From Streptococcus didelphis DSM 15616 (lineage in GTDB: Bacteria; Bacillota; Bacilli; Lactobacillales; Streptococcaceae): 59,653 nucleotides of DNA. Location of the stretch: the NCBI RefSeq assembly GCF_000380005.1, contig NZ_KB904201.1:1-59653 (forward strand), given 5' to 3'. Made by a program: the position numbers and the translations under genes. How positions within the stretch are numbered: the first letter of the stretch is position 1; each line of letters opens with the position of its first letter. The notes beneath the pieces are model-generated. The model saw only the letters and a list, made by a program, of their open reading frames with translations, ran no database searches and was not told the DNA's origin. Of the stretch, positions 1 to 9,694 are shown in pieces.

Positions 1-53
1 GTTCGTCTTATTCAGTTCTCAAAGGTCTTCTTCTCTTACGAGACAACTTCTTT
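1..53 (-). other. 5' leader of an rRNA operon (16S beyond the left edge)
   Basis: Read on the minus strand, this is transcribed from the two promoters at 54-169 and contains CTTTGAGAACTGAATAAGAC, which resembles the leader found before 16S genes in Firmicutes. No coding frame is visible. That a 16S gene lies just outside the window is inference. Confidence 0.6.
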
Positions 54-82
54 ATTCTAGCAAATCTTCTGTGACTTGTCAA
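54..82 (-). promoter_or_regulatory. rRNA promoter P2
   Basis: Minus-strand TTGACA (77-82) and TAGAAT (54-59) are separated by exactly 17 bp. It is the promoter nearer to the expected 16S gene and lies about 60 bp downstream of P1, the tandem arrangement usual for streptococcal rRNA operons. Confidence 0.8.
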
Positions 83-140
83 CAGCTTTTTTTTGCTTTA
101 TCATCTGTAAAGGAGGAATTCCTTTTCCGACAACTTTATC

Positions 141-169
141 AGTATAGCGACTTTTTGATCCTTTGTCAA
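141..169 (-). promoter_or_regulatory. rRNA promoter P1
   Basis: Minus-strand TTGACA (164-169), 17-bp spacer, TATACT (141-146). A near-consensus sigma-A promoter with no gene between it and the window edge. With P2 it forms a tandem strong pair typical of rRNA operons. The stretch 180-460 upstream of it shows no gene. Confidence 0.8.
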
Positions 170-463
170 TACTTTTTTTGAATTAAATTTCTCAAAACCT
201 AAAATTTATTTAAAATAGGGAAATAAACCATCACAATAGACTCTGTAAAATAAAGGATACCAGTAAATGATAATTTTTCCTCCGTAAGTTGTGTAACTAA
301 TACTGGTTCGTATGAGTCAATACCTTTTAAAGCACTCTATTTCTTCATAAAATGCTTTTAGAGCAATTTTATAGATAGGAAGACAAGATAAAGCCTAACT
401 TTTTGATTTCTAAGCTTAAAATGGCCTTTAAGCGATTTTTCTCTTTCTGTATAATGGCAACAA

Positions 464-517
464 AACGCCTGCTTACGAAGTAATTCTAATCATAGAACTA
501 TTTCGTAAACAAGCGTT
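464..517 (-). terminator. terminator of the alpha operon (after rplQ)
   Basis: A stem of about 24 bp, with one mismatch and a few G-U pairs and a 6-nt loop, is formed on the minus strand between 494-517 and 464-487, followed by TTTTGTTG. It lies about 120 nt downstream of the rplQ stop and is the first strong terminator after the ribosomal genes. Confidence 0.65.
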
Positions 518-533
518 ACTACTAACAATATGA

Positions 534-618
534 TGAGTGTTCCCGCTAGGAAGGATCCTAGCGGTAGACCAGAGCTAGACTAAGAATAACTATAGTTATT
601 CCATCATCATAACACTCA
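534..618 (-). other. structured RNA element behind rplQ (possible three-way junction)
   Basis: Outer arms TGAGTGTT and AACACTCA (534-541, 611-618) enclose two perfect hairpins: the 18-bp palindrome at 584-601 (GAATAACTATAGTTATTC) and a 9-bp stem at 543-564 (CCGCTAGGA, loop, TCCTAGCGG). There is no T tract, so it is not an ordinary terminator. Function unknown; it could be a processing site, small RNA or mobile-repeat remnant. Confidence 0.45.
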
Positions 619-634
619 ACAAAATTGATAAAAA

Positions 635-1021
635 TTAAACTAATTCAATAATTGCCATTGGAGCAGCATCTCCACGGCGTGGTTCTGTTTTAAGAATACG
701 TGTGTATCCACCATTACGTTCAGCATAACGAGGTGCAATTTCAGAGAAAAGTTTTTGAAGAGCTGAAGTTGATGTGTATTTATCAGTAGCTTCATCATAG
801 TTTTCTGATGCAATTTCATTACGTACATAAGCAGCTGCTTGACGACGAGCATGAAGATCACCACGTTTACCTAGTGTAATCATTTTTTCAACTGTTTTAC
901 GGATTTCTTTTGCACGTGCTTCAGTAGTTACAATAGATTCGTTGATCAAAAGATCTGTCGTTAAATCACGAAGCATTGCTTTACGTTGTGAGCTAGTGCG
1001 TCCTAGTTTACGGTAAGCCAT
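635..1021 (-). CDS. rplQ: 50S ribosomal protein L17
   Basis: 128 aa, the normal bacterial length, starting [20 protein letters not shown] as in L17 of other Firmicutes. L17 binds 23S rRNA in the large subunit near the tunnel exit. It is the last gene of the ribosomal cluster, 14 bp after rpoA, and is followed by the structured element at 534-618 and the terminator at 464-517. Confidence 0.97.
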   Translation of the reverse strand: MAYRKLGRTSSQRKAMLRDLTTDLLINESIVTTEARAKEIRKTVEKMITLGKRGDLHARRQAAAYVRNEIASENYDEATDKYTSTSALQKLFSEIAPRYAERNGGYTRILKTEPRRGDAAPMAIIELV

Positions 1022-1035
1022 TTTGTCCTCCTATA

Positions 1036-1974
1036 TTATTTATCGTTTTTTAGTCCGAGACCTAGATCAGCAAGTTTTACCTTAACTTCTTCAAGGCTCT
1101 TACGTCCTAAGTTACGGACTTTCATCATTTCAGGCTCAGATTTTTCTGTTAAATCAAATACAGTATTAATTCCTGCACGTTTTAAGCAGTTATAAGAGCG
1201 TACAGATAAATCAAGTTCCTCAATTGTGCGATCAAGTACTTTTTCATCATTAACTTTCTCTGTCTCTTTCATAACATCTGTTGCCTTAGCAACTTCAGTC
1301 AAGTCTGTAAAGAGATTTAAATGTTCGATGAGAACTCGAGCAGATAGACCTAATGCATCTTCAGGAATGATTGTCCCATTTGTCATGATTTCAATGGTTA
1401 ATTTATCAAAGCCATCGTTACTACCAACACGGGCAGGTTCAACTTGATAATTAACTTTTTTTACTGGCGTATAGATAGAATCAATCGCCAATGTTCCAAC
1501 AGGTGCATCATCTTTTTTATTACCTTCAGCAGGAACATAGCCACGTTTTTTAGCAACTGTCATAGTCGCTCTTAATGAATGACCTTCTGCGATAGTAAAG
1601 AGATAATGATCTGGGTTAACAAGTTCAATGTCGCTATCAGTTAGGATATCTCCAGCTGTAACCTCTGCTGGTCCTTCTACGTCTAGTTCGATCATCTTTT
1701 CGTCTTCTACGTAAGATTTTACTGCAAGTCCCTTTAAGTTAAGGATAATTTGCATAACATCTTCACGTACACCTGGGATTGTATCAAATTCGTGTAGTAC
1801 TCCATCAATCTTAATTGATGTTACTGCCGCACCTGGAAGTGATGACAAGAGTACGCGACGAAGTGAATTACCTAGAGTTGTACCGTAACCACGTTCTAGT
1901 GGTTCGATTACAAATCTACCGTAATCTTTATTTTCATCAATTTTTGTTATTATTGGTTTTTCAAACTCAATCAT
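1036..1974 (-). CDS. rpoA: RNA polymerase alpha subunit
   Basis: 312 aa, full length. The N-terminal domain (about 1-230), which dimerises and nucleates RNA polymerase assembly, contains [20 protein letters not shown]. After an acidic linker the C-terminal domain (about 245-312), with [16 protein letters not shown] linker sequence before it and [12 protein letters not shown], contacts UP elements and activators. It sits between rpsK and rplQ, the conserved alpha-operon order, and is surely co-transcribed with them. Confidence 0.98.
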   Translation of the reverse strand: MIEFEKPIITKIDENKDYGRFVIEPLERGYGTTLGNSLRRVLLSSLPGAAVTSIKIDGVLHEFDTIPGVREDVMQIILNLKGLAVKSYVEDEKMIELDVEGPAEVTAGDILTDSDIELVNPDHYLFTIAEGHSLRATMTVAKKRGYVPAEGNKKDDAPVGTLAIDSIYTPVKKVNYQVEPARVGSNDGFDKLTIEIMTNGTIIPEDALGLSARVLIEHLNLFTDLTEVAKATDVMKETEKVNDEKVLDRTIEELDLSVRSYNCLKRAGINTVFDLTEKSEPEMMKVRNLGRKSLEEVKVKLADLGLGLKNDK

Positions 1975-2020
1975 TTTTTCACCCCTCGAAACGAAACTTG
2001 TGTACTATTAGTAATTACGA

Positions 2021-2404
2021 TTATACACGACGACGTTTTGGAGGACGAGCACCGTTATGTGGTACAGGAGTCACGTCACGAATTGCAGTTACTTCAAGAC
2101 CTGCAGCAGCAAGTGCACGAATAGCTGATTCACGACCTGAACCAGGACCTTTTACAGTAACTTCAACAGTTTTTAGTCCGTGTTCTTGTGCAGATTTCGC
2201 AGCAGCTTCAGCAGCCATTTGGGCAGCAAAAGGTGTTGATTTACGAGATCCTTTGAAACCAAGAGCACCAGCTGATGACCATGCAAGAGCATTACCGTGA
2301 ACATCTGTAATCATAACAATAGTGTTATTAAATGTAGCGTGAATATGGGCAACACCAGATTCGATGTTCTTTTTCACACGACGTTTACGTGTTGGTTTAG
2401 CCAA
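2021..2404 (-). CDS. rpsK: 30S ribosomal protein S11
   Basis: 127 aa with the S11 signature [15 protein letters not shown] and a basic C-terminus ending PPKRRRV. S11 sits on the small-subunit platform near the mRNA exit and the 3' end of 16S rRNA. It lies 17 bp after rpsM and 46 bp before rpoA, in a single transcription unit. Confidence 0.97.
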
Positions 2405-2421
2405 TTTTTTTACCTCCTATA

Positions 2422-2787
2422 TTATTTTTTCTTACCTGCAATCGCAGTAGCTTTACCTTTGCGAGTACGAGCATTGTTTTTTGTGTTTTGTCCACGGACA
2501 GGAAGTCCACGACGGTGACGAATTCCACGGTATGAACCGATTTCCATCAAACGTTTAATGTTCAAGTTTACTTCGCGACGAAGGTCACCTTCAACTTTGA
2601 TTGAATCGATTTCACGACGGATTGCATCTTCTTGATCTGATGTTAAATCTTTAACACGGATATCTTCTGAGATACCAGCAGCTTTTAAGATTTTTTGTGA
2701 TGTTGCAAGACCAATTCCGTAAACATAAGTAAGTGAAATTACTACGCGTTTATCATTTGGAATATCAACTCCAGCTATACGAGCCAT
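2422..2787 (-). CDS. rpsM: 30S ribosomal protein S13
   Basis: 121 aa beginning [19 protein letters not shown], with the helix-two-turn-helix core and the basic tail [16 protein letters not shown] that reaches toward the P-site tRNA. S13 is in the 30S head and bridges to L5. Order rpmJ-rpsM-rpsK is as in other Firmicutes. Confidence 0.97.
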   Translation of the reverse strand: MARIAGVDIPNDKRVVISLTYVYGIGLATSQKILKAAGISEDIRVKDLTSDQEDAIRREIDSIKVEGDLRREVNLNIKRLMEIGSYRGIRHRRGLPVRGQNTKNNARTRKGKATAIAGKKK

Positions 2788-2804
2788 TTTTTCTCCTTTC
2801 TATA

Positions 2805-2921
2805 TTATCCTTGACGTTGTTTGTGTTTTGGATTTGTTGGACAAATCACCATAACACGACCGTTACGACGAATTACTTTACAGTATTCGCAAATTGGTTT
2901 AACCGATGGTCTTACCTTCAT
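2805..2921 (-). CDS. rpmJ: 50S ribosomal protein L36
   Basis: A 38-aa gene beginning [14 protein letters not shown] with an ATG at 2921 and stop at 2805. It keeps the zinc-ribbon ligands C11, C14, C27 and H33 of the zinc-containing L36 type. It lies between infA and rpsM, its conserved place. L36 is the smallest large-subunit protein and packs against 23S rRNA. Confidence 0.96.
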
Positions 2922-2945
2922 GTTTAATCCCTCCAATTATTTCGA

Positions 2946-3164
2946 TTATTTAAAGCGGTATGTGATGCGTCCACGTGTTAAGTCATATGGGCTCATTTCT
3001 ACTGTTACACGATCACCTACTAAAATACGAATGTAATTTTTACGGATTTTTCCTGAAACAGTTGCTAGAATTTGATGTCCATTTTCTAATTCAACAGTAA
3101 ACATTGCATTTGGCATAGTTTCAACAACCTTACCTTCAATTTCAATCACGTCTTCTTTTGCCAC
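2946..3164 (-). CDS. infA: translation initiation factor IF-1
   Basis: 72 aa, an OB-fold protein that binds the 30S A site during initiation and works with IF-2 and IF-3. The frame is open further upstream, but the conserved start [11 protein letters not shown] places initiation at a GTG (3164-3162), giving exactly the family length; upstream residues are unlike IF-1. A purine-rich AGGGGG about 10 nt upstream is a plausible, rather distant ribosome-binding site. Confidence 0.93.
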
Positions 3165-3284
3165 GCAAAAGTACCCCCTAAATTTCGATTTGATGTCCTC
3201 TGAATACAGAGGTAACAATTATAAGTCAGACTAGCCTATTATAGCATGTCAATTCAAGTTTCGCAAGCTATTTCTTTATTTTTG

Positions 3285-3923
3285 TTATAGCTTTACGATA
3301 GCTTCTTTAATTTCAGCAAAAACATCTGAAATGTCTTGGTTGCCTTCAATATCACGAACAAGTCCAAGATTACGATAATGTTCTAAGATTGGTTGACCTT
3401 GAGCAATGTTAACATCTAAACGACGTTTAACAGTTTCAGGTTTATCATCTTCTCTTTGATAATATTCGTTCTCATCATAATTACCCTTTGGTGGGTTAAA
3501 TAACTTGTGGAAGGTTTCCCCTGTTTTTTTATTGATAATACGACCACTTAGGCGTTCCACTAGAGAGTCTGGTTGAACATCAATATTGATAACACCATCC
3601 AATTTTTGACCTAATTCTTTTAGGGCAGCATCTAGAGCATGGGCTTGATCAATAGTTCTTGGATAGCCATCAAGTAAGAAGCCTTTTTCTTTAACATCAG
3701 CTTGCGCTAAGCGTTCTTTGACAATACCATTAGTTACTTCATCAGGTACTAAATCCCCTTTATCAATATATGATTTGGCTAAAAGGCCCATTTCTGTTTT
3801 ATTAGCCATGGCAGCGCGGAACATATCTCCGGTAGAAATATGAATAACATTGAATTCTTCAACGATTTTTGCGGCCTGTGTCCCTTTTCCTGCACCTGGA
3901 AGGCCCATAATTAGTAGGTTCAT
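3285..3923 (-). CDS. adk: adenylate kinase
   Basis: 212 aa with the P-loop GLPGAGKGT near the N-terminus; converts ATP + AMP to 2 ADP in the cytoplasm. The frame is open for 34 more codons, but the conserved [10 protein letters not shown] and the AGAGGAGA ribosome-binding site 5 nt upstream fix the start at 3923. The LID region ([20 protein letters not shown]) lacks the four cysteines of zinc-binding adenylate kinases. Between secY and infA, its usual Firmicute location. Confidence 0.96.
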   Translation of the reverse strand: MNLLIMGLPGAGKGTQAAKIVEEFNVIHISTGDMFRAAMANKTEMGLLAKSYIDKGDLVPDEVTNGIVKERLAQADVKEKGFLLDGYPRTIDQAHALDAALKELGQKLDGVINIDVQPDSLVERLSGRIINKKTGETFHKLFNPPKGNYDENEYYQREDDKPETVKRRLDVNIAQGQPILEHYRNLGLVRDIEGNQDISDVFAEIKEAIVKL

Positions 3924-4062
3924 GTTCGTCTCCTCTTTGACTTTCGTAGATAAAATGAAGCATCTCATTTTTTGATTTTTGTTCTCAACTGATAATAAGA
4001 GATGTAAAATTCTTATTATCACCAAAAAACAAAATAGTAGGTTGACACTGTCAACCTATATT

Positions 4063-5367
4063 CTATTCTGCTGTATTTATAAATCCAATATATTTTCTCT
4101 TTAGAAGGTAACCTTCAAGTTGTTTCATTCCTTCAATACCTGTTGAAATCAAGATAAGCAAGCTTGTTCCACCTAAGGCAATACCTGAGGATAGATTAAG
4201 AACTTGTTGTGCTGCAATAGGTGCAAGAGATATGAAGGCTAAGAAAATTGACCCAACGGTTGCTAATTTTTTTAGTACCGATGACATATATTGTTCTGTT
4301 TCTCGTCCTGGTCTAACGCTTGGAATGTAAGAAGAATTCTTCTGTAAATTTTCAGCTGTTTTCTCAGGATTTACCTGTACAAATGTATAGAAGAAAGAGA
4401 ACAAGATAATGAGGATAGCGTAAACTACCATTCCGGTTGGAGTTTGATAGTTGAAGACTTCCTGTAATTTTTGTAACCAGGGAATATCTCGACCATTTTG
4501 AACAAAAGGTATGATCGTACTTGGGATTGTCGTAATCGAGCTGGCAAAGATAACTGGAATAACTCCAGCTGGATTAACTTTTAAAGGAAGGTATGAACTT
4601 GTTGGTGCTCCTTGAACAAGTTTTGTATATTGAATTGGGATTTTGTATTCCGCTTGTTGAACAAATGTTGTAAAGAATACAACTGCCAAGACAGCTAAGA
4701 TTAAGATACCTACGATGATATAAGAAGTTTGTTTATCGCCGGATGTAATGTTAACAAAATAATCTTCGTGAATTGTTGCAATTGCATTTGGAATAGATGA
4801 AATGATACCTGCAAAGATAATCATTGATACGCCATTTCCAAAACCTTTATCTGTGATTTGCTCACCAAGCCAGGTCACAATAACACTTCCTGTTGTAAGC
4901 AAAGCGCCGATAAGCAGATAAGTTTTTACATTAGGTGTCTTAACTAAGGCAACACTAGATAATGTATTAAATCCTGCTGTTATTCCTATTGATTGAACAA
5001 ATGCAAGCCCAAGTGAGATATAACGTGTCGCTTGATTTAACTTACGACGACCAACCTCACCTTGTTTGCCCCATTCAACAAATTTTGGCAGAATATCCAT
5101 TTGTAACAACTGAACAACAATGGAAGCAGTAATGTAGGGACTAACTCCCATAGAGAAAACTGAGAAGTTTCTCATAGCATTACCACTAACCAGATTCAGC
5201 ATGTTTAGAAAGGGAAGTTCACTTAATTGCTCTAAGCTTTTTGCATTTACTCCAGGAACTGTGATATGAGTCCCGATTCGAAATACTAGAATAATAAAGA
5301 TTGTATAGAAAATTTTATTTCTGACATTCTTTATTTTCAGTGCATCTTTAAGTATTTTTAAGAACAT
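4063..5367 (-). CDS. secY: preprotein translocase subunit SecY
   Basis: 434 aa, ten predicted membrane helices. SecY forms the protein-conducting channel with SecE and SecG and takes substrates from SecA and the SRP pathway, so it exports the PcsB and CHAP proteins encoded further along. Conserved loops such as PGVNAKSLEQL near the N-terminus and VRPGRETEQYM near residue 330 are visible. It follows rplO by 16 bp and precedes adk, the standard spc-operon order. Confidence 0.97.
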   Translation of the reverse strand: MFLKILKDALKIKNVRNKIFYTIFIILVFRIGTHITVPGVNAKSLEQLSELPFLNMLNLVSGNAMRNFSVFSMGVSPYITASIVVQLLQMDILPKFVEWGKQGEVGRRKLNQATRYISLGLAFVQSIGITAGFNTLSSVALVKTPNVKTYLLIGALLTTGSVIVTWLGEQITDKGFGNGVSMIIFAGIISSIPNAIATIHEDYFVNITSGDKQTSYIIVGILILAVLAVVFFTTFVQQAEYKIPIQYTKLVQGAPTSSYLPLKVNPAGVIPVIFASSITTIPSTIIPFVQNGRDIPWLQKLQEVFNYQTPTGMVVYAILIILFSFFYTFVQVNPEKTAENLQKNSSYIPSVRPGRETEQYMSSVLKKLATVGSIFLAFISLAPIAAQQVLNLSSGIALGGTSLLILISTGIEGMKQLEGYLLKRKYIGFINTAE

Positions 5368-5383
5368 AATGAGTTACCCCTCA

Positions 5384-5824
5384 TTAGATGACTTCGATTG
5401 AACCACCTTTAGCAGTAATTGCTGCTTCAGCAGATTTTGAGAATTTAGCTGCTTTAACAGTCAACTTTTTAGTCAATTCGCCGTTACCAAGAATTTTAAC
5501 GCCTGATTTTTCAGCACGAACAATACCAGCGTCTTTAAGAACAACTGGTGTTACTTCTGTACCATCTTCAAAAACGTTTAATTGTTCAAGGTTTACAAGA
5601 GCGTACTCTTTAGCGTTGATGTTTGAGAATCCACGTTTTGGCATGCGACGGAACAATGGTGTTTGTCCACCTTCAAAACCTAAACGAACGCCACCACCAC
5701 TACGTGATTTTTGACCTTTTTGTCCGCGTCCAGATGTTTTACCATTACCTGATGATGAACCACGTCCTACGCGATTACGTACTTTACGTGAGCCTTCAGC
5801 AGCTTTTAATTCATGAAGTTTCAT
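5384..5824 (-). CDS. rplO: 50S ribosomal protein L15
   Basis: 146 aa with the glycine/arginine-rich N-terminal extension ([20 protein letters not shown]) that threads into 23S rRNA and a globular C-terminal domain. It is separated from rpmD by a 123-bp gap holding two hairpins (5857-5938), long for this compact operon, and leads into secY. Confidence 0.97.
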   Translation of the reverse strand: MKLHELKAAEGSRKVRNRVGRGSSSGNGKTSGRGQKGQKSRSGGGVRLGFEGGQTPLFRRMPKRGFSNINAKEYALVNLEQLNVFEDGTEVTPVVLKDAGIVRAEKSGVKILGNGELTKKLTVKAAKFSKSAEAAITAKGGSIEVI

Positions 5825-5856
5825 TTTTTCTCCTTTTTTGTAAAATGCTAGCGCCT

Positions 5857-5938
5857 CTATGAGGGGAAAGGGCTCCCCATAGAAACTCGCCTATACATAT
5901 TATCGATTTTAAGCCGCAAAGTTTTTCCCTTGCGACTT
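5857..5938 (-). other. two hairpins in the rpmD-rplO gap
   Basis: One hairpin at 5857-5882 pairs CTATG/GGGGA with TCCCCATAG; a second at 5911-5938 pairs AAGCCGCAA with TTGCGACTT. Neither has a clear T tract on the minus strand, so an RNA-processing or stability role, or a repeat remnant, is likelier than termination. Confidence 0.4.
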
Positions 5939-5947
5939 AATAAGTTT

Positions 5948-6130
5948 TTATTTAACGTCTTCTACAGTAACTAAATGTGAAATTGCTGTAACCATACCAC
6001 GGATAGCAGCATTATCTTCTTTAACAACTGAAGAATTCAATTTACCAAGTCCAAGAGCTGTAACAGTTTTACGTTGCTCTGGCTTACGTCCGATTGGAGA
6101 CTTAGTCAAAGTAATTTTAATTTGAGCCAT
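5948..6130 (-). CDS. rpmD: 50S ribosomal protein L30
   Basis: 60 aa starting [15 protein letters not shown], the short bacterial L30 fold with the TALGLGKLN motif. Binds 23S rRNA domain II. Between rpsE (14 bp) and rplO, as in other Firmicutes. Confidence 0.96.
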   Translation of the reverse strand: MAQIKITLTKSPIGRKPEQRKTVTALGLGKLNSSVVKEDNAAIRGMVTAISHLVTVEDVK

Positions 6131-6144
6131 TATAATCCCCTTTC

Positions 6145-6639
6145 TTATACTAAGTCAGAAACTGAAACGCCACGGAGTGCGGCAACTTCTTCTGCACGTT
6201 TAAGTTGTTTTAGTCCTTCAACAGTTGCACGAACAATGTTGATTGGTGTATTAGAACCTAGAGATTTTGAAGTAATATCAGCAATACCTGCTAATTCCAC
6301 AACGGCACGAACTGCACCACCTGCGGCAACTCCAGAACCTTCTACTGCTGGTTTCAACAATACTTTTGCTCCACCAAAGTTTGTGAAAACTTCATGAGGA
6401 ATTGTTGTCCCAACCATTGGTACTTCAATCATGCTCTTCTTAGCAGCTTCTACTGCTTTACGAATAGCTTCTGGTACTTCTTGAGCTTTACCAGTTCCGA
6501 ATCCAACACGACCATTACCATCACCTACAACTACAAGAGCAGCAAAACGAAGACGACGTCCACCTTTTACAACTTTTGTAACACGATTAATTGCAACTAC
6601 GCGTTCTTCAAGTTCAACTGCATTATCTTTAAATGCCAT
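6145..6639 (-). CDS. rpsE: 30S ribosomal protein S5
   Basis: 164 aa with the N-terminal double-stranded RNA-binding domain ([34 protein letters not shown]) and a C-terminal S5 domain. S5 helps decoding accuracy and lines the mRNA entry tunnel with S3 and S4. It is 18 bp after rplR and 14 bp before rpmD. Confidence 0.97.
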   Translation of the reverse strand: MAFKDNAVELEERVVAINRVTKVVKGGRRLRFAALVVVGDGNGRVGFGTGKAQEVPEAIRKAVEAAKKSMIEVPMVGTTIPHEVFTNFGGAKVLLKPAVEGSGVAAGGAVRAVVELAGIADITSKSLGSNTPINIVRATVEGLKQLKRAEEVAALRGVSVSDLV

Positions 6640-6657
6640 TATTTTGTGTCCTCCCTA

Positions 6658-7014
6658 TTAGAATTTCAATCCGTTTTCACGAGCTGCATCAGCCAAAGCT
6701 TTTACACGTCCGTGATAGAGATATCCACCGCGGTCAAACACCACTTCAGAAATACCTTTAGCCACTGCACGTTCAGCAACAAGTTTACCGACTACAACGG
6801 CTTGTTCAGTTTTAGTTCCTTTAGAAACGTCTTTATCAAGAGTTGATGCGCTTGCGAGCGTTACACCCGCTACGTCATCAATTACTTGAGCGTAGATGCC
6901 TGTATTAGAACGGAAAATGTTCAAACGTGGGCGTTCTGCAGTTCCAGAGAGTTTACCGCGTACACGACGATGGCGTTTTTGGCGGATTTTATTTTTATCT
7001 GGTTTTGAAATCAC
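6658..7014 (-). CDS. rplR: 50S ribosomal protein L18
   Basis: 118 aa; binds 5S rRNA with L5 in the central protuberance. The start is taken as the GTG at 7014 because GAGGTG lies 6 nt upstream at ideal spacing and the product then begins (V/M)[16 protein letters not shown], as in related L18. A second GTG at 7023 overlaps this ribosome-binding site and is unlikely. Confidence 0.94.
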   Translation of the reverse strand: MISKPDKNKIRQKRHRRVRGKLSGTAERPRLNIFRSNTGIYAQVIDDVAGVTLASASTLDKDVSKGTKTEQAVVVGKLVAERAVAKGISEVVFDRGGYLYHGRVKALADAARENGLKF

Positions 7015-7110
7015 AATTTTCACCTCTTAATTTTTTAAGTTTATTGAGCAAAAACTAGAAAATAGGTTGAGAGAGTCTCATAGAAAAATCCAATCAACTC
7101 TAAGCAACTA

Positions 7111-7647
7111 TTATTTACCAGTTTTACCTTCTTTACGGCGTACAAATTCACCAACGTAACGAATACCTTTACCTTTATATGGTTCTGGTGAACGGAGGCT
7201 ACGGATGTAAGCAGCAGTTTGGCCAACAACCTCTTTGTTAATACCTTCAACAGCGATAGAAGTTGGATTAGCAACAGTGAAAGTAATTCCTTCTGGAGCT
7301 TCCACTTCATCTTGGTGAGATTTACCAACTGAAAGAACTAATTTAGTTCCTTGTAATTGGGCACGGTAACCAACACCGCGCATTTCAAGTTCTTTTTTGA
7401 AACCTTCAGAAACACCAACAACCATATTGTTTAGGTTGGCACGACTTGTACCATGGATTGTTTTCATTTCTTTTGAATCGTTTGGACGGCTAAGAGTAAT
7501 CTCAGTTCCTTCAATTTTGATTTCAATGTTTTTATTGAACTCACGAGTGAGTTCGCCTTTAGGGCCTTTTACAGTAACAACACCATTATTGTTACTAATT
7601 TCAACACCTGCAGGCATAGTAATTACTTTATTACCAATACGTGACAT
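7111..7647 (-). CDS. rplF: 50S ribosomal protein L6
   Basis: 178 aa with the duplicated L6 fold and the C-terminal motif [12 protein letters not shown] that contacts the sarcin-ricin region of 23S rRNA, near the factor-binding site. It is separated from rpsH by a 281-bp gap with a repeat and a long hairpin, unusual inside the spc operon. Confidence 0.97.
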   Translation of the reverse strand: MSRIGNKVITMPAGVEISNNNGVVTVKGPKGELTREFNKNIEIKIEGTEITLSRPNDSKEMKTIHGTSRANLNNMVVGVSEGFKKELEMRGVGYRAQLQGTKLVLSVGKSHQDEVEAPEGITFTVANPTSIAVEGINKEVVGQTAAYIRSLRSPEPYKGKGIRYVGEFVRRKEGKTGK

Positions 7648-7713
7648 GTTTTTTCTCCTGTTAAATTATCAAGCCGCTAGGCGACTAGTTTTCACGGGGT
7701 GAACTAAGATACT

Positions 7714-7814
7714 AAGGGCGAAAAAGGCAAAGTGAAAATAGGAAAGTTTACTATGAAACCAAGGTTTCTAGAAAAATTTTTCTTTTTCACACAGACTTTA
7801 GCCCGTGTTCAATT
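7714..7814 (+). repeat. structured interspersed repeat, copy A
   Basis: About 100 bp, read on the plus strand from AAGGGCG to GTGTTCAATT. It shares AAAATAGGAAA, CTTTTTCAC and TTTAGCCCGTGTTCAA with copies at 14933, 34695 and (inverted) 8423. Outer arms GTGAAAA/TTTTTCAC and inner GAAACC/GGTTTC give a long hairpin. Flanking TGAACTAA/TTAGTTCA extends the symmetry. Intergenic between rplF and rpsH. Confidence 0.65.
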
Positions 7815-7863
7815 AGTTCATTTACGTTTGCTAGATGATTGTGTTCATATTCGAACACAGCTG

Positions 7864-7908
7864 AAGAACTACCATCTAAAATAGTTTATCTATTTTAGAT
7901 TGTTCTTT
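7864..7908. other. long perfect hairpin in the rpsH-rplF gap
   Basis: ATCTAAAATAG and CTATTTTAGAT form an 11-bp perfect stem around TTTAT, extended by AAGAAC/GTTCTT at the base. It has no T tract on either side, so it is probably not a terminator; it may slow RNase decay or be part of the neighbouring repeat. Confidence 0.5.
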
Positions 7909-7928
7909 ACGGCTTTTGTATCATAATT

Positions 7929-8327
7929 TTACCAAACGTAAGCTAGTACTTCTCCACCAACATTTTTTTGGCGAGCTTCTTTATCAGTGATTATACCTTC
8001 TGAAGTTGAAATAATAGCAATTCCAAGTCCGTTAAGAACTTTAGGAACATCTTCACGTTTTGTGTAAACACGAAGTCCCGGTTTTGAAATACGTTTTAAG
8101 TTAGTAATAACACGTTCGCCATTTTGACCATATTTAAGGAATACACGAATGATACCTTGCTTATCGTCTTCAATAACTTCAACATTTTTTACAAAACCTT
8201 CACGTTTAAGGATTTCTGCAATCCCTTTTTTGATGTTTGATGCAGGTACTTCTAACATTTCGTGTTTTACTTGATTAGCATTACGAATACGTGTTAAAAA
8301 GTCTGCAATTGGGTCAGTCATAACCAT
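7929..8327 (-). CDS. rpsH: 30S ribosomal protein S8
   Basis: 132 aa, [19 protein letters not shown] at the start and the C-terminal [20 protein letters not shown] motif. S8 binds helix 21 of 16S rRNA and is a spc-operon autoregulator in some bacteria. Both flanking gaps (205 and 281 bp) carry copies of the interspersed repeat, in opposite orientations. Confidence 0.97.
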   Translation of the reverse strand: MVMTDPIADFLTRIRNANQVKHEMLEVPASNIKKGIAEILKREGFVKNVEVIEDDKQGIIRVFLKYGQNGERVITNLKRISKPGLRVYTKREDVPKVLNGLGIAIISTSEGIITDKEARQKNVGGEVLAYVW

Positions 8328-8422
8328 TTTATATTTTCTCCTCTTACTAGTAGTTTGATTACATCACTTGCTAGTTAATGTTACCCGACTGGGCAGCTTG
8401 TTCAACTAAGCCAAAAGCTTGT

Positions 8423-8522
8423 TTGAACACGAGTTGCGGCCTATGTGGCAAAGCTAAACCCTCCTGGAACGTAAGCGTTCTTCGTCAGAGTTTCTAATTT
8501 TCACTTTGTCCGCTACGCTCTT
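8423..8522 (-). repeat. structured interspersed repeat, copy D (inverted)
   Basis: Read on the minus strand from GAGCG to GTGTTCAA, it matches copies A-C: AAAGTGAAAAT, GGGTTTAGC and the terminal TCGTGTTCAA. The inner stem is GAACG/CGTTC, unlike that of the other copies yet still paired. Intergenic between rpsN and rpsH. Confidence 0.6.
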
Positions 8523-8533
8523 TTTATCATTTT

Positions 8534-8719
8534 TTACCAAGAAGCCTTAACAACACCTGGAATTTGACCCTTGTAAGCCAACTCACGGAAGCAAACACGG
8601 CAAAGTTTGAATTTGCGGTAAACTGAATGTGGACGTCCACATTTTTCACAGCGTGTATAAGCTTGCGTAGAGAATTTCGCAGGACGTTTGTTCTTAGCAA
8701 TCATAGATTTTTTAGCCAA
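8534..8719 (-). CDS. rpsN: 30S ribosomal protein S14, zinc type
   Basis: 61 aa, the short S14 with zinc ligands C24, C27, C40 and C43 ([20 protein letters not shown]). This is the C+ form that needs zinc; many Firmicutes also keep a zinc-free paralogue for starvation, not seen here. Located between rplE and rpsH. Confidence 0.97.
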   Translation of the reverse strand: MAKKSMIAKNKRPAKFSTQAYTRCEKCGRPHSVYRKFKLCRVCFRELAYKGQIPGVVKASW

Positions 8720-8734
8720 TTTATTTACCCCCTA

Positions 8735-9277
8735 TTATTTTGCAAAAGGCATTCCAAGGCCTTTAAGCAATTCACGTGATTCTTCGTCAGTATTTGCAGT
8801 AGTGACGATTACAATATCAAGACCACGTACTTTATCAACATCATCGAAGTTGATTTCTGGGAAGATAAGTTGTTCTTTCACACCAAGTGTGTAGTTTCCA
8901 CGTCCATCAAATGATTTTGTTGGAACACCATGGAAGTCACGAACACGAGGAAGTGAAACGCTAACTAATTTGTCTAAGAATTCGTACATACGTTCGCCAC
9001 GAAGTGTGACTTTCGCACCGATCGCAACACCTTCACGAAGACGGAAGCCAGCGATAGATTTCTTAGCTTTAGTAATAAGTGGTTTTTGTCCTGAAATAAG
9101 CTCTAATTCTGCAGCAGCTTTTTCAAGATTTTTTGCGTTTGATACTGCATCACCAACACCCATGTTAAGAACAATTTTCTCAACTTTTGGCACTGCCATA
9201 ACTGTTGTATAACTGAATTTCTCTGACAATGCAGGAATTACTTCGTTAGTATATTTTTCTTTTAAACGATTTGCCAT
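8735..9277 (-). CDS. rplE: 50S ribosomal protein L5
   Basis: 180 aa; [12 protein letters not shown] and the [13 protein letters not shown] motifs are those of L5. It binds 5S rRNA with L18 and contacts P-site tRNA and S13. Follows rplX by 23 bp and precedes rpsN by 15 bp. Confidence 0.97.
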   Translation of the reverse strand: MANRLKEKYTNEVIPALSEKFSYTTVMAVPKVEKIVLNMGVGDAVSNAKNLEKAAAELELISGQKPLITKAKKSIAGFRLREGVAIGAKVTLRGERMYEFLDKLVSVSLPRVRDFHGVPTKSFDGRGNYTLGVKEQLIFPEINFDDVDKVRGLDIVIVTTANTDEESRELLKGLGMPFAK

Positions 9278-9300
9278 TATGCTTCTCCTTTCCTTCGTGA

Positions 9301-9606
9301 TTAATCAAGCACTTCGCCTGATTTTTTGCTGTAACGAACTTTTTTCCCGTCAACAACTTTGTAACCAACACGTCCTGCTACACCATTTTTATCAAGTACT
9401 TGTACGTTTGATACATGGATTGGAGCTTCTTTTTCTACGATAGCCCCTTGAGGGTTTTCATTGTTAGGTTTTTGGTGTTTTTTCATCATAGCAACACCTT
9501 CAACTACAACTTTGTTAACTTTTGGAAGTGCTTTAAGAACAACAGCTTCAGTGCCTTTGTCCTTACCAGCAATTACGCGAACTTTGTCGCCTTTTTTTAC
9601 AAACAT
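9301..9606 (-). CDS. rplX: 50S ribosomal protein L24
   Basis: 101 aa with the KOW motif ([20 protein letters not shown]). An assembly-initiating protein binding the 5' end of 23S rRNA. An 88-bp gap separates it from rplN. Confidence 0.97.
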   Translation of the reverse strand: MFVKKGDKVRVIAGKDKGTEAVVLKALPKVNKVVVEGVAMMKKHQKPNNENPQGAIVEKEAPIHVSNVQVLDKNGVAGRVGYKVVDGKKVRYSKKSGEVLD

Positions 9607-9694
9607 TCTGGGTTTCTCCTATTAATTTCTTACGCCCTTATGGGCACCCTAGTATTAAAGCTAGGGGACTTAGTTTGTTTAATTTTTTTAAAAA

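Noticed and set aside
1226..1447. Plus-strand frames opposite ribosomal genes (for example 1226-1447, 1815-2300, 6394-6846, 15139-15521)
   Set aside because: These are antisense shadows of strongly conserved minus-strand genes or cover the S10 promoter; no start signals.
7848..7856. TTCGAATA on the minus strand as a third cin-like box
   Set aside because: It is part of the dyad GTGTTC...GAACAC in the rpsH-rplF gap, lacks the upstream T-rich stretch and is far from any start codon.
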